Below, piece after piece: positions 21,805 through 32,455 of a DNA stretch of 64,000 bases. The stretch lies in assembly GCA_963971425.1 (NCBI GenBank), contig OZ020514.1, positions 43,863,527-43,927,526 on the forward strand, in the 5' to 3' direction. A model generated the notes under the pieces. It was not told the origin of the DNA. It searched no databases and saw only the letters and a list, made by a program, of their open reading frames with translations. The position numbers and the translations under genes were made by a program. Source of the stretch: Bryoerythrophyllum caledonicum (Eukaryota > Streptophyta > Bryopsida > Pottiales > Pottiaceae). Each line of letters begins with the position of its first letter. Position 1 is the stretch's first letter.

Positions 21805-22400
21805 GTTTAACTCGACTCGAGCTAAATTGTCTTAGCTTCTTTCGAAGGATAGTTTAGCTCGAGTCGAGCTAAACTGTCGGTAAATATCATTATTGTCAAT
21901 TAAACTCGAGTCGAGATAAACTGTCCTTCGAAAGAAGGTATGATAGTTTAGCTCGAGTGGAGCTAAACTGTCGATTCAATATTGTATGACAGTGTAGCTC
22001 GTCTGTAGCTAAACTGTCCTACTAAACTGTTTCGACAGTTAAGCTCGACTCGAGCTAAACTGTCTTACCTTCTTTCGAAGGACAGTTTATCTCGACTCGA
22101 GCTAAATTGTTGTACCTTATTTTCTATGTCTTTTTGACTCGACTCGGGATAAAATGACATTGCGTCTTATAGTCATTAAATCAGGTCGGATCGGGCTAAA
22201 TTGTCACTGTCAAGGGTGAGATAATTTCATATTCGGATTAAAACAAATCACATGAAATATTATTCTAGACATATAATACCGCATGTGTTTACCTCGAGTC
22301 GAGCTAAATTTGTCTGTTCTACAATGTCAATTCACTTGAATCAAATGTATTTTAAAGCGCCAGACTTTACCTCAATTCGAGCTTAATTACCCTCTTCATA
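21805..22400. repeat. Palindrome array in the leader intron of the DUF7869-like gene
   Basis: About twelve copies of the palindrome with core arms TTTAGCTCGA, here extended as ACAGTTTAGCTCGA with its complement. The flanking ACAG/CTGT differs from the CAC/GTG flanks in the composite gene, yet remains complementary within each copy. Several copies are separated by TTCTTTCGAAGGACAG-like spacers. Copies at the right end are decayed. Confidence 0.85.
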
Positions 22401-22488
22401 TGCTTCTTCATTGATGTCTATTCCTACAAGGTATTCACCCATTCTTATTTGGCAGGGTTATTTAATATTTACCTCATTGGAATGCAGA

Positions 22489-25313
22489 ATGTCGTCTTCG
22501 GAGGGCAACAATGTTCATGTTGACGCTCCCGTGAACCCAGACCTTCCTGAGTTTGATGTTATTCCTCGCCGTCTCTGGGTCGGAATGACTGTTTGGCTTC
22601 ACAATGGTTCGGGTGTTCGCGTTGCGGAGGGGTTGGTTCGCAATGTCCGGTCCACTGCAATTCTAGGTTCCTCTAATCCTCTTGGGGATTCGAATGTTGT
22701 AGTACAGGTGTCCAGTACCTTTGTTCTGGAGGAAGCTCCTGATGAATGGAGGTACTCATTTAAGTCCTGGCCAATTCAACAAGTCTTCTTAAACGGTGTG
22801 AGTCTCTTCCATCATTGCCTTAGGGACGTTTACAATGTTTGGTTGGTTGAGCGTAACAGACCTCTAGGTGGGAGCTCCCGTTCGTACGACAATTCTTCAA
22901 GGAATACACGTCCAACAGTGTCCAGGAATGCTGAATTTCTCATGACCCCTCTTTCCATTAACGCAGTTGCGAGCAATAGTTGTTGCAGTGAGAACTCTGT
23001 ACAACACTACCCTAGAGATAAAATAAAAGTCCTTCGGATGCGCTGAGACCATTGTGCAGTTTAGAAATCATATCAAACTCGACGTTCATAGACAGTTTCA
23101 TAGAAACTCTTCGGGTAGGAAGGTTGTGACCCTAGAGGGTGTGGACGTTTGTGCCCATGCTTGGATGAAAATCATGGGTGTAAGTTCGAGTACTTTCTAT
23201 CGGAATGCGAAGGACGCTGCCGCTGGTCATGCGGCTCAACACCATGGGAATACCGGTTTGCGTAAGCCTAGAGGTCATACGGTTGTGGCTACTGCCGCTC
23301 TTGGAGCCATTCTCGATAGACATGCGGACCACATGCCTCACAAGTCCCGTGTTCTCCCATCAGGCGAGAAGGCTGTGGCAAAGGTCCTTCCTGCAAGTTT
23401 TAAGTGGAAGGATCAGATACCGCTTCTTGATGATCATCTCGCTGATTGTGGATTGCCGCCAATCTCAACCTCAAGCTTGAGTAAGATTCGGCAAGTGAGC
23501 TTCCCTTAGTACTATGCCAAGAAAAGTGGAGACAACTTCGCCCGTTGTTCTACGTGTGGCAAATACCAGGATCAGAAGAAGCTTACTCAACCTGGAACAC
23601 AAGCATTGCTGCTATGGCAAAAGAAGATGCAGGTTCACATCGATTCTGCCTTCTCACATCGGGACTTGTACTACTTGAACCGATTTCGATCAAAGTTGTC
23701 GCCCCAGGAGGTTCTTACCATCATGCATGATAAGATGGATCACTCAAAGACCGCCTCCCCGGTTTTTTTCACATAAAACAAAGCACTTAGATGGACTTAT
23801 GAAGTTGCCTCTTGCAATCATAGGCATGCTTGCCCATGGTTATGTGTACCAGCGTTACGCCCATTACGGCCTTGATTTATACTCCCATAATGCCAATTAC
23901 ACGTTCGGGTTGTTCGCAAAACTATTGCGTGACTTGGAGGCGCCTCCGAAGTCATCGTCCCGACAACTCTTTCCAGAATCTTGCTCTCATCCATTGGATG
24001 CGGCAGTGTTACGGGGTGCAGAGATATATTTGGATCCATTAGGGCAGATTCCGGATATTCCAGTTCCTAAGAGGCCTTTGCCACCAATATTGAACGTGCA
24101 AATGGACAATGCTGTTGGTGATAACAAAAATAGATTTGTTTTCTGTTTTTGGTCTCTCATTGTTGCAAAACGCATCTTCCGCGAGGTGTATGTTAATTTT
24201 ATGCTAGTTGGTCATACACATGATGATATAGATGCATTATTTGGACGTTGGAGTATGACATTGAGGAAGGAGAGTTTTCCAACCATTCCTTTGCTCATGA
24301 GGTCGTTCATGAAAAATGAGATTGTTCCCACAATCCCGCATCTCATTCAAGAGGTTCCTGACTTTAAGAAGTTCATTGGGGATATAATTGCGGATGGTGA
24401 TGAAGCTTTGCAAGGTCATACGAAGGCTCATCAGTTCAAGTTTTATGTGGACTCAAGTAGTTGTCCGGTAATGAAGTATAAAATCCTTTGCCATGATGAG
24501 GATTGGCTTCCTAAGGGAGGAGAAGGTAGTGGCATCAAATTGTGGAAGGAGGATTCTGAAGGGAGGTCTTTATGGCCTCGCGGAGAACCTGATGCACTGA
24601 AGCCTTCTATGATGCCGCATCTCCATGAGGTGGTGAAGGGACTTTCAGGATTCATCGATCACTAGGAGCAATCATCGCGGGAGTCTGTTGAAGCCCGTTC
24701 GCGTTTTGAGCCGCTATCGTATTATTGGCGCGATGTTAGAGATGCTCTGACACTTCCAATGGATACACCGATATCATTGGAAGACGGCTTTTAGCCAACG
24801 ACGCGAATTGCCCATGCCATTGAAGATGAGTTCTCAGCGGAGGGTGAGGTTCGCGAGGAGTATCATGAAGATGAGCATTTTGTTGGCTAGAGACGCGATC
24901 GTCCACCTCCTTCGTTTAGAGTTGGCCGTGATTTTTTTGCTGGCTATTTTGTTGCATTGCGGCCTTGTGATGGGGACGAGCGCCCATCTTGGATTGCTCA
25001 AGCAGTTTCATATCCTAATTCTAATCCAGATATGCCAAACACTGTGCGTATCCAATTCTATCGCCCTATATCGCGCGATCGGGATGTTTTGAAGTTCTAC
25101 AAAGACTGGGATACTGATAGCAACCTTCGTTGGACAATTGAAAAGGGGATAGCCATAACGTGGGAGAGTACCGATTCAATCTTGACAGTATAGAAACCTA
25201 GGTCTTCAAAGAGGGATGGAGGTCATGTGCAAGATTCAACTACAAAAATTCCGAAGGGGCAAGTAGCGATTATCAAGGCCTCCTTGGAAGCACTTGCCAG
25301 GTCCGAGTCGTAG
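22489..25313 (+). pseudogene. DUF7869-like gene of unknown function
   Basis: Start ATG at 22489 follows an acceptor by one base. The first ~185 codons (MSSSEGNNVHVDAPVNPDLP) match no family I know. Next come RCSTCGKYQ (possible zinc-binding pair) and RDLYYLNRFRSKLSPQEV. Then LNVQMDNAVGDNKNRFVFCF and FMLVGHTHDDIDALFGRWS, the signature of the DUF7869 family, found in many multicopy, transposon-like proteins and probably an RNase H-like fold. The reading changes frame near 23050 and 23770. After 24663 the same frame continues for 650 bases interrupted only by TAG (24663, 24792, 24888, 25191, 25311). It is likely the transposase-like gene of a mobile unit, though a domesticated host gene cannot be excluded. 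Confidence 0.6.
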
Positions 25314-26471
25314 TGGACTTAGATCAATGGACTTTCATTTTCCTAGATTTTGGATTCTGATGCGTAATACTTCATGTAGTATGGTTAGATCCATTGGTGC
25401 TGAGATTATAGATATTTGTATTTGATTACACTCTATATGACTATAATATGTGATGCCAATGATTGCTATGAAATATTCTCTCCATTGTTTTTGCGTATCG
25501 GTGATAATTTGTTGTATGTTTTATTTTCTTTTTAAAATAACAATATGGTAAATTGCTTCTAATCTTGAAACCAATGATACCAGTAATTGTCTTCATGGTG
25601 AATGATAGAAAGTAAATGTTGAGTCGCACTTTAGCTCTAGTGGAGCTAAAGTGTGAGCAAATCTTCTTATTTAGTTCACTGTACTTAGTAATGGTGCGCA
25701 CTTTAGGTCAAGTGGAGCTAAAGTGTGTGGAATTCCCTTTTTGAGTTCATTGCACCTCTAAGTGATGGGGACACTTTAGTTCGAAGAGAGGTAGTGTGTG
25801 TGCAATTTTTTTCCCACTTCTGAGCACCATCATTTGAAACTCGTTATATATAGTTTTAGCCAATGTGTATTCCTCAAGGAGAATTGAAATTCTTTTAATT
25901 AAAAAAAGGCTCATTAAAATGTGTTTAGCTAATTCTCTTACAAGTGGATATTTGTCCGTCATTTAGCTCACTTTTAGCTAAATTGGAGCATGGTGTTAAT
26001 CCGGGTTAGTAGGATGGAGTGTGAATATTTAGCTATTCATATTCAATGAACACATGTGGTATAAAAGAAGTGTTGACTAATGTGTTCTTCTTTTCAATAT
26101 TATAGTTAGATTCATAATGCAATATTATCCGTAGTACTTATTTTTCTAGGGGTTTTTGTAGAAAATATACCTCCCAATTTAATGGAAACCCATATCCCTC
26201 CATATTGTAGAAATTAGATGTGCACTTTAGCTCTTATGATCTACATGTGTTAATTTGGGAGTTGCTAAATCTCCCTATATTACGAATATGGTGTTATATG
26301 GAGGATTCTTTCAAAGTTCACATTCAATTCAAAAGGCACATTTGATTCAAATGGCAAATCCAAAGGTCACGTGACCGGGAGTGGCGGATGAACAGACTGT
26401 CGCTTATTATATAGGTAGATATATATATCCAACATACAATTATACATACATAGATGTTATATATATATATA
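25314..26471. other. 3' flank of the DUF7869-like gene
   Basis: No gene. The block 25628-25930 has palindrome remnants (TTTAGCTCTAGTGGAGCTAA and relatives) and repeats 19740-20050. The block near 26268-26301 shares AATATGGTGTTATATG with the 3' flank of the composite gene at 8535. From 26390 the sequence is the AT-rich satellite half seen at 42-46 kb, in inverted orientation, into which the next element has inserted. Confidence 0.5.
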
Positions 26472-26595
26472 TCTATTATTATAAAAGAATTTAGGATGAA
26501 GAACTCGTCGATGGATGAACGCGCCGATCTTGGATGAAAAAGTGATGCGTTAACAAATGCGACGAAACAACACAGACAGCAGGAAGGCGACGAAA
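26472..26595 (+). mobile_element. Helitron 5' end
   Basis: Starts TCTATTATTATAAAAGAAT directly after an A in a TA-rich target, then GGATGAAGAACTCGTCG and GATGAACGCG. The same opening (TCTATAAAAGAATACAGGAT) begins the complete Helitron at 44311, and TC at the left end with an A in front fits Helitron insertion rules. The right limit is uncertain because retroelement sequence takes over by about 26600. Confidence 0.6.
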
Positions 26596-28885
26596 TCCTA
26601 ATTGCTCATAGTCGGGGGCGTGCGGGCGCGATACGGCAGGGCGGAGACGGATACAACAAGTGCCAAGGACTCTACCCTATTAGCTGACAAGACCACACCA
26701 GGCGACAGGAAGACCTCGACTCCGATGTGTGCATCACCGAAACCGATGTTCAACTACTCCAAAGCAATTGGAGTGCCTCCGAGTGCGAAAAAGGCCGTGA
26801 AGAAGCCAAGCACGGCTGTCACAGACAGTTCCGTCGATGAACTCAAAACAGACATCAGTGACGCGCTGAGGGTAGAGGAGAATACATCTAAATTCACTAA
26901 ACTAGCCCCTTATGTAGAAACTGCAACACTGGTAAATAGTATCGCACCTGAGGTGGAGGTGAATGCAGAATTAGTGACAAAAGCAGTAAATACAATTACA
27001 CTTGGAGAGGTGGTGGAGGGTACAAGGGAATGTAGAATTAGTGAACAAACCAGTGAGCAGATCTACAGCTGAGGAGCCCAGGAGTGCATTAAGTATTTCT
27101 GCACTTGTGGAGGTGGACACCAGTACACAAGACTTCAGCTGGGGAGATGAGTTTAAAGCAACGAAGAGTTCTGATGTACACCAGGACGGAGAGAGAGGCC
27201 CTTGCAGTGGTTTATGCGTGCAAGAAGTTCCGGCATTACTTGTTAGGATACTGGGTTATCTTCCACACAGATCACGACTCACTCAAGTACTTGATAAACA
27301 AACCCGACCTGTCCGGGAGGATAGCAAAATGGATCCTCCTACTCTAGGAATTCAACTATGAAGTACGGGTGAAGCCCGGGAAAGCCAATGCCAACGCGGA
27401 TTATCTGTCAAGACAGCGTGGACCGGAAGCACATACGGACATCCGATCAGAATTCCCGGATGAGTTCCCGGAAGCAGTAGCGAATAGGGATCCGGATACT
27501 GATCCAGTAGGACTAGATTCGACCACTGCTGAAGTGTTCCGGTTGGAAGAGGATCGCACCACGGAATACCAGGAAGTGATCGACTACCTAACGGAGGGTC
27601 GGTTTTACGACCGGATTCATGAGGGAAGAAAAGAGCGTATTTGTGCACCAAATGGCACCATACACTCTAGTCCGAGGAACCTGTTCAAGCTGGGAGCGGA
27701 CGAGAAGTTGTGAAGATGTGTGGAAAAGAAGGATCGAAAGGAGGTAATGACAGCCCTCCATTCCGGGCTTTCCGGGGGACACTTTTTGGCTGAAACAACG
27801 GTGGCGACGATCCGGTCAGCAGCCTATGGGTGGCCATCCCTGATCCGAGAGGTGAAGGCATACGTTAGGGCGTGTGACCAATGTCAACAAACGGGAGCTC
27901 CATCTTTTCGGAATCATTGGCCACTTATACCAATCATCCCCGTTGCCTCCTTTGAGAAATGAGGCATTGACTTCATCAGGTCGATCACACCAGTGAGCAC
28001 CTGGAAGAAGAGGTACATAATCCTTGCCACAGATTATGCTACCAAGTGGGTAGAAGCAAGAGCTACCCGAAGGAATGACGCTAGGACTGCAGCTGAGTTC
28101 CTCTTTGAAGATATCATGATAAGGTTCGGGCACCCATTGGAATTGGTGAGTGATAGAGGAACACACTTCCTCAATGACGTGATAGTGGACATCACCACCA
28201 AGTACCTCATCAAACATTGCAAGACCACCTCCTACAATCCGAAAGCAAATGGACTCACAGAAAGAGCCAATGGGATTGTGGGAGGGATCCTGAATAAGAT
28301 GGTTTCCGCGCATAAGACGGACTGGGACCGGAAACTTCCCTCGGCAATACACGCATACAACACAGCGGAGAAGAAGACCACAGGACAGAGCCCATACTTT
28401 CTAGTATTTGGACAGGAGGTTCTTCATGGGATAGAACTGGAGGTGGAAACTTTTCGAGTATTGGCCGCGCGGAATGGAAATGAGAGACCGGATTCAGGTA
28501 TCCGGTTATTGGCCATTGAAGATCTGGAGGAAGCCCGATAGGAAGCAATGGACCGCACAAGGGAGGTTCAAGCATCACGGAAAGAGGAGTTCGACAAGAG
28601 GATTTCCACCACCCACGGAATTTCTCGAGGACGAATGGTGTTGCTCTATGATAATCGACATAAGGACTTTTCAGGTAAGCTTCACACCAGATGGATGGGA
28701 CCATACAAGGTAACTGAAGTTTTTCCCAATGGATCATTTCAGTTAGAGGATTTGCAAGGGCAATGGTTAGATACAAGAGTCAATGGATCTCGAGTCAAAA
28801 GATATGAATCGAAGAGGACACGGAAACCGGTTCCTAATAAACCCACATGTGTTTGCGGGGACGCTCACATTTGAAAAAAGGGTAG

Positions 28886-31800
28886 TGTCGAAACCTTGTT
28901 TTTTTGGAATTAAAGTCTTAACGTAATTAAAGGGCAAATGGGCCGTCATTTTTCAGAATAGGGAACATCCCCATTGTAAATAGATAGACTAAAAACTATC
29001 ATAAACATTAGTAGCCTAAAACTAAAAACCCTAATATCACTAGGGAAGAATCCGGGCATCTCTGGCCCGATTCTGGTCTTGGCAGGTAGGAACCAGGATC
29101 AGGGTCTAACGGTTAGAACCGTTCCCGGGTTTAACAGCCATAACCGGCCGCGAGTGCGGATTCAGGTAATGATTACCGGACTGGGAATAAATAGTTAATC
29201 CTAGGGTTCTTCCTCTCATCTTTCTTAGTGATCTCTAGGGTTGTTTAGCGGCAGGTGAGCAATTGTGCACGGCTGAGGGTTGTGAGAGTGAGTTTGACAT
29301 ATTGGTAGCGCCGCCTTTGCGGGTTAGGGTTTGAGTGTGGATCTCTGCGCGCATCCGTTAGGAAGGGTCCGGATTCGTATCCAAGAGAGCATAGCTGAGA
29401 TAACGTTGAAGAAGGCGACCAACAGCACAATACCAACAAAATCGATCGTGAACCTCCGGATTGTGGTTCCGGTGGTTCCCGAATCCGAGAGTGACCGGAA
29501 GGCGTTGGATGCGGACTTGAAGAGGATGGGATGCTTCGGGTTTCGAGAGCAGCCGTGGGATTTCAGGGACGACGCAATGGTCCGGGAGCTGCTGGATGGG
29601 GTCTCCAACGAATTCGACGGCACCATCCGCGGAAAACCGAAGAAGTGGACTTCAACGATGTGGAGCGAAGTCTACAGATTCTTGACCCGAGGAGAAGGTA
29701 TGTGCTCACGCCGGGAATGCTTTGTTGATGGGAAGTTTGCTCGGAAGGCAGATCCGAAGGATGGCTTGACGGTGGCGGACTGCAAGGACCCGAGGGCGAG
29801 AAGGGTGTACGAGTTCCTGCCTCCGATTATGTATCCGGATCGGCCATCAAAGACGACCACGACCCTCGCCAACACGATCTGGGGAGCTTACACGGGCGAG
29901 CGGAAGGTGGCGTGGGGAACGATCGTGCGGGAACTGGTAAGCAAGTTCTTGACCAGATTGGGGAAGGTGCGACCTACCCCAATCTCTCCATTCCTATACC
30001 ACCTATATGAGCATGAAGAATTGTTGCGCGATAACGAGAAAACCGCCTACAAAACGGCCAAGGTGTTGGCAAGCCATGGCTGGGAAGACACGAAGCCGGA
30101 TGCGGAATCCGAGCATACACCGGATTTGGACTCGGATGCGGATGCGGATTTTGACGACGACAAAGACGACGACCCGCCAGCAACAATCAGTCCGAGGAAG
30201 AAGAGGAAGCAGACAAAAAGGAGCGACACGACACCTCCCATCCGCCGGAAGAAGGTCATCAAGGAGGCAGAAGAGAGGAATTCTTTCGACATGATCGCGG
30301 AAGGATATGAAAGAGCAAAGGAGACTTACGAGCGAATCGAGGTCATCTTGGCTGAGGCGTGCCGGATTGCGGGAGACGTAGGGGCTGACGAGCTTTGCGG
30401 ACACCTGGAGCGGAATCTGCAACCCCAGAACGTGCAGGAGCTGGAGGCTCAACTCGTCTCTATGGAAAACCGGAACCGGAAGATGAAGACGACCTTGAGC
30501 CAGAAGGAGGCGGAACTGACCGCAGCAATGGGTAAGGCTAATGATTCCGCACTCGCTCTCACCCGGGTGTCAGAATTTGTGCAGCAGCGAGGAGACGTGT
30601 TGCTGAAGGCAACGCTGTTCGATGCCGGATTCGATGAAGCCCGGAAGTTTGACGGTCCGGTGGCGAAGAAGCTCGTCGAAGTTTTGGTGGAGTACCACTC
30701 CAAAATGGAGAAGGTGCTGGAGGAGTGCCTGAAGATTCACGCAAGGATCTTCCGGGATGTTGGGAAAGGTAAGCAGAAGGTGTCTCCGGATCCTGAATCA
30801 AGGAGGGCACCTCCGGTAGTGCTGGCAGTTTCGGATCCGGAAGCCGGATTCCGGACCCCAGAACCGGAACCCAAGAGGCGGAAAGACGTGCTCCCACCGC
30901 TGTCTCAGGTGAAGACGAAGGTTCGAAAGGGGAAGGCGAGTAAGGTGGAGATCAACACCCCGGATTCGCGAGTCTCCAAGAGGCGGACCCTGTCCGTTTC
31001 CGAGAAGGTAACCCCCATGCGGTAGACGCAGTCGGCTTCGTGGACCATCACTCGAGAGGTGGAGGAGACAACCCCTGCAAGCCAGCGGATCGAGGTGCAG
31101 AAGCCAGAGGACAAGATCGAAGAGGAGGAACCGGCTTCTCTACAAGTTGGGACATCCACGGTAAGACTCTCGGATTCAGAGGAAGACGAGGGACCGGACC
31201 AAGAAGGCAAGAAGTAGGATGGCTCTCCTGCTTTGTGCCCTAGAAACTAGCCGTGGAAGGGTAGGAGTCTAGAAGTAGAGTTAAACAGTCACAAAGGTGA
31301 CCCGGTTATTAGGGTTTTACCCGGATCCGGAACCTGTTCCGGAAATGGTGGATCGGATCGGTAACTTTCGGATCTGGTCGTTGTTAGTTAGGAAGTGGCG
31401 GACAAGTGTCAGTGCCCGTTTTGAACGTGGGCTCTTAGGTTTTGTGTTTTGATTCCCGAAGGGAGGGTATTTAGTTGTTAGTTTCAAGGCTGTTAGGGTC
31501 TTGTTAGTTGACCTAATCGAGAGAGCAGGAAAGCTTGCGGACCCGGGCAATTTAGGGTTTTGGTGTGTAGGTCGGACGCCTTGCGAGGCCGCCGCTGCAG
31601 CTAGAATCCGGTTTCCGTTATTTTAGCGTTAGAAAGGAGGTTTGCAAGCACCCAACTACGGGTTTCACTTCCTAAGGTTGTATAAGATGCATTGCCCACT
31701 TTTAAATGTTAAGTTTGTCTCTTTCTATCTTGACCCCTATCTATCCCGGTTTGTGTGAGCTCCGAAGTGGTCCTTGTCATGGACGTACCCCATTCCGAAT

Positions 31801-32455
31801 GGTTGTGTAACCTTCGTGAAGCTTGAATTGGGTGGAGAGGAAAAGGTGAGAGATCCGGGTTTCTACGGGATTCCGTGAAAAGGTTAGGAACCGTCACTGG
31901 TCATAACCGGATCCGGATATTCCGGGATTCCCGTCGTTGTAGTAAGCGGAGGGTCGGAATACCTTCTGCGTGACCGACTGTCGGGCAACATTTCGGTAGT
32001 TGTGAGGAGGTAGACACCACCCTGGTGTGTGTGTTTGTTATGTTTAGAGGATGTTAGGATTGCCAGTGGAGTCTTTCGCCACTCTAATCTACGAGGGGAG
32101 AGTTTTGCACACTGTCCCTCTTCAAATAGGACACGTCCTCCGATAGCTAAGACCATAAAGGAAAACTAGAGCTGACTACTGGTGTGCGTGTGGTTAGATA
32201 TTACTGGATCCGGATTCATGATCGGAAACGGGAAAGTAAGGAAGGGCAGTTCGGATAGCTGGGAAGGTGAACCAATCGGATCAGGCCCAATTGGATAAGA
32301 AGAATAGGAAGAAGGTTAGGAAAGAGTCACAACCGGATTGTCCCAATCTAACAAACTTCACTTGAATCCCGGAACGATATTCGAGTCACCACTTGGGGTG
32401 TTTTGGTCACTCAAAACACTCAAGGGGATGCACTTGCAACAACCGTGTTCCGACA
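28886..32455 (+). repeat. 3' LTR of the Ty3/gypsy element, about 3.57 kb
   Basis: It begins TGTCGAAAC right after the polypurine tract GAAAAAAGGGTAG and ends GTTCCGACA, giving an imperfect terminal inverted repeat in the TG...CA form expected of an LTR. Just outside the right end the Helitron-type sequence GATGAACGCG begins. A TATA-like AATAAATAG lies near 29190. A single LTR cannot be dated from this window. Confidence 0.6.
29331..31025 (+). CDS. Accessory 564-codon reading frame inside the LTR
   Basis: A long frame that looks whole, while the pol region upstream is broken. The first ~230 residues are globular (TMWSEVYRFLTRGEG, ARRVYEFLPPIMYPD, WGTIVRELVSKFLTRLG). An acidic stretch rich in Asp follows (about residues 255-280). 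Next come a basic KKRKQTKR patch, a coiled-coil region (about 310-480) and a lysine/proline-rich tail. The globular part faintly resembles the domain called putative plant transposon protein in plant databases; I am not certain. Start codon chosen at the first position of the track of open codons; a later ATG is at 29528. Role unknown; a captured host gene is possible. Confidence 0.55.
   Translation: MSVDLCAHPLGRVRIRIQESIAEITLKKATNSTIPTKSIVNLRIVVPVVPESESDRKALDADLKRMGCFGFREQPWDFRDDAMVRELLDGVSNEFDGTIRGKPKKWTSTMWSEVYRFLTRGEGMCSRRECFVDGKFARKADPKDGLTVADCKDPRARRVYEFLPPIMYPDRPSKTTTTLANTIWGAYTGERKVAWGTIVRELVSKFLTRLGKVRPTPISPFLYHLYEHEELLRDNEKTAYKTAKVLASHGWEDTKPDAESEHTPDLDSDADADFDDDKDDDPPATISPRKKRKQTKRSDTTPPIRRKKVIKEAEERNSFDMIAEGYERAKETYERIEVILAEACRIAGDVGADELCGHLERNLQPQNVQELEAQLVSMENRNRKMKTTLSQKEAELTAAMGKANDSALALTRVSEFVQQRGDVLLKATLFDAGFDEARKFDGPVAKKLVEVLVEYHSKMEKVLEECLKIHARIFRDVGKGKQKVSPDPESRRAPPVVLAVSDPEAGFRTPEPEPKRRKDVLPPLSQVKTKVRKGKASKVEINTPDSRVSKRRTLSVSEKVTPMR

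Larger units (their letters stand above)
26596..32455 (+). mobile_element. Decayed Ty3/gypsy element, 5' part missing
   Basis: Parts in order: an unassigned stretch (26602-27072); an RNase H region (27105-27350, YTRTEREALAVVYACKKF); the H2C2 integrase finger region (27720-27960); the integrase core (27993-28540, with YNPKANGLTERANG); and its C-terminal end with VNGSRVKRYE. These are followed by a purine tract (28872-28885) and a long 3' LTR. I find no 5' LTR, protease or reverse transcriptase. The order and the C-terminal motif suggest the Tat/Athila-like (non-chromovirus) side. It is broken, with several breaks, and is therefore not recent. Confidence 0.85.

Noticed and set aside
2819-25313. 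Reassigned code with TAG and TAA read as glutamine, as in some ulvophyte algae
   Set aside because: It would fit many of the stops, but TGA also interrupts coding-like frames and frame changes are present. Decay by C-to-T change explains all of them more simply. Kept as the alternative for the C-to-T finding.
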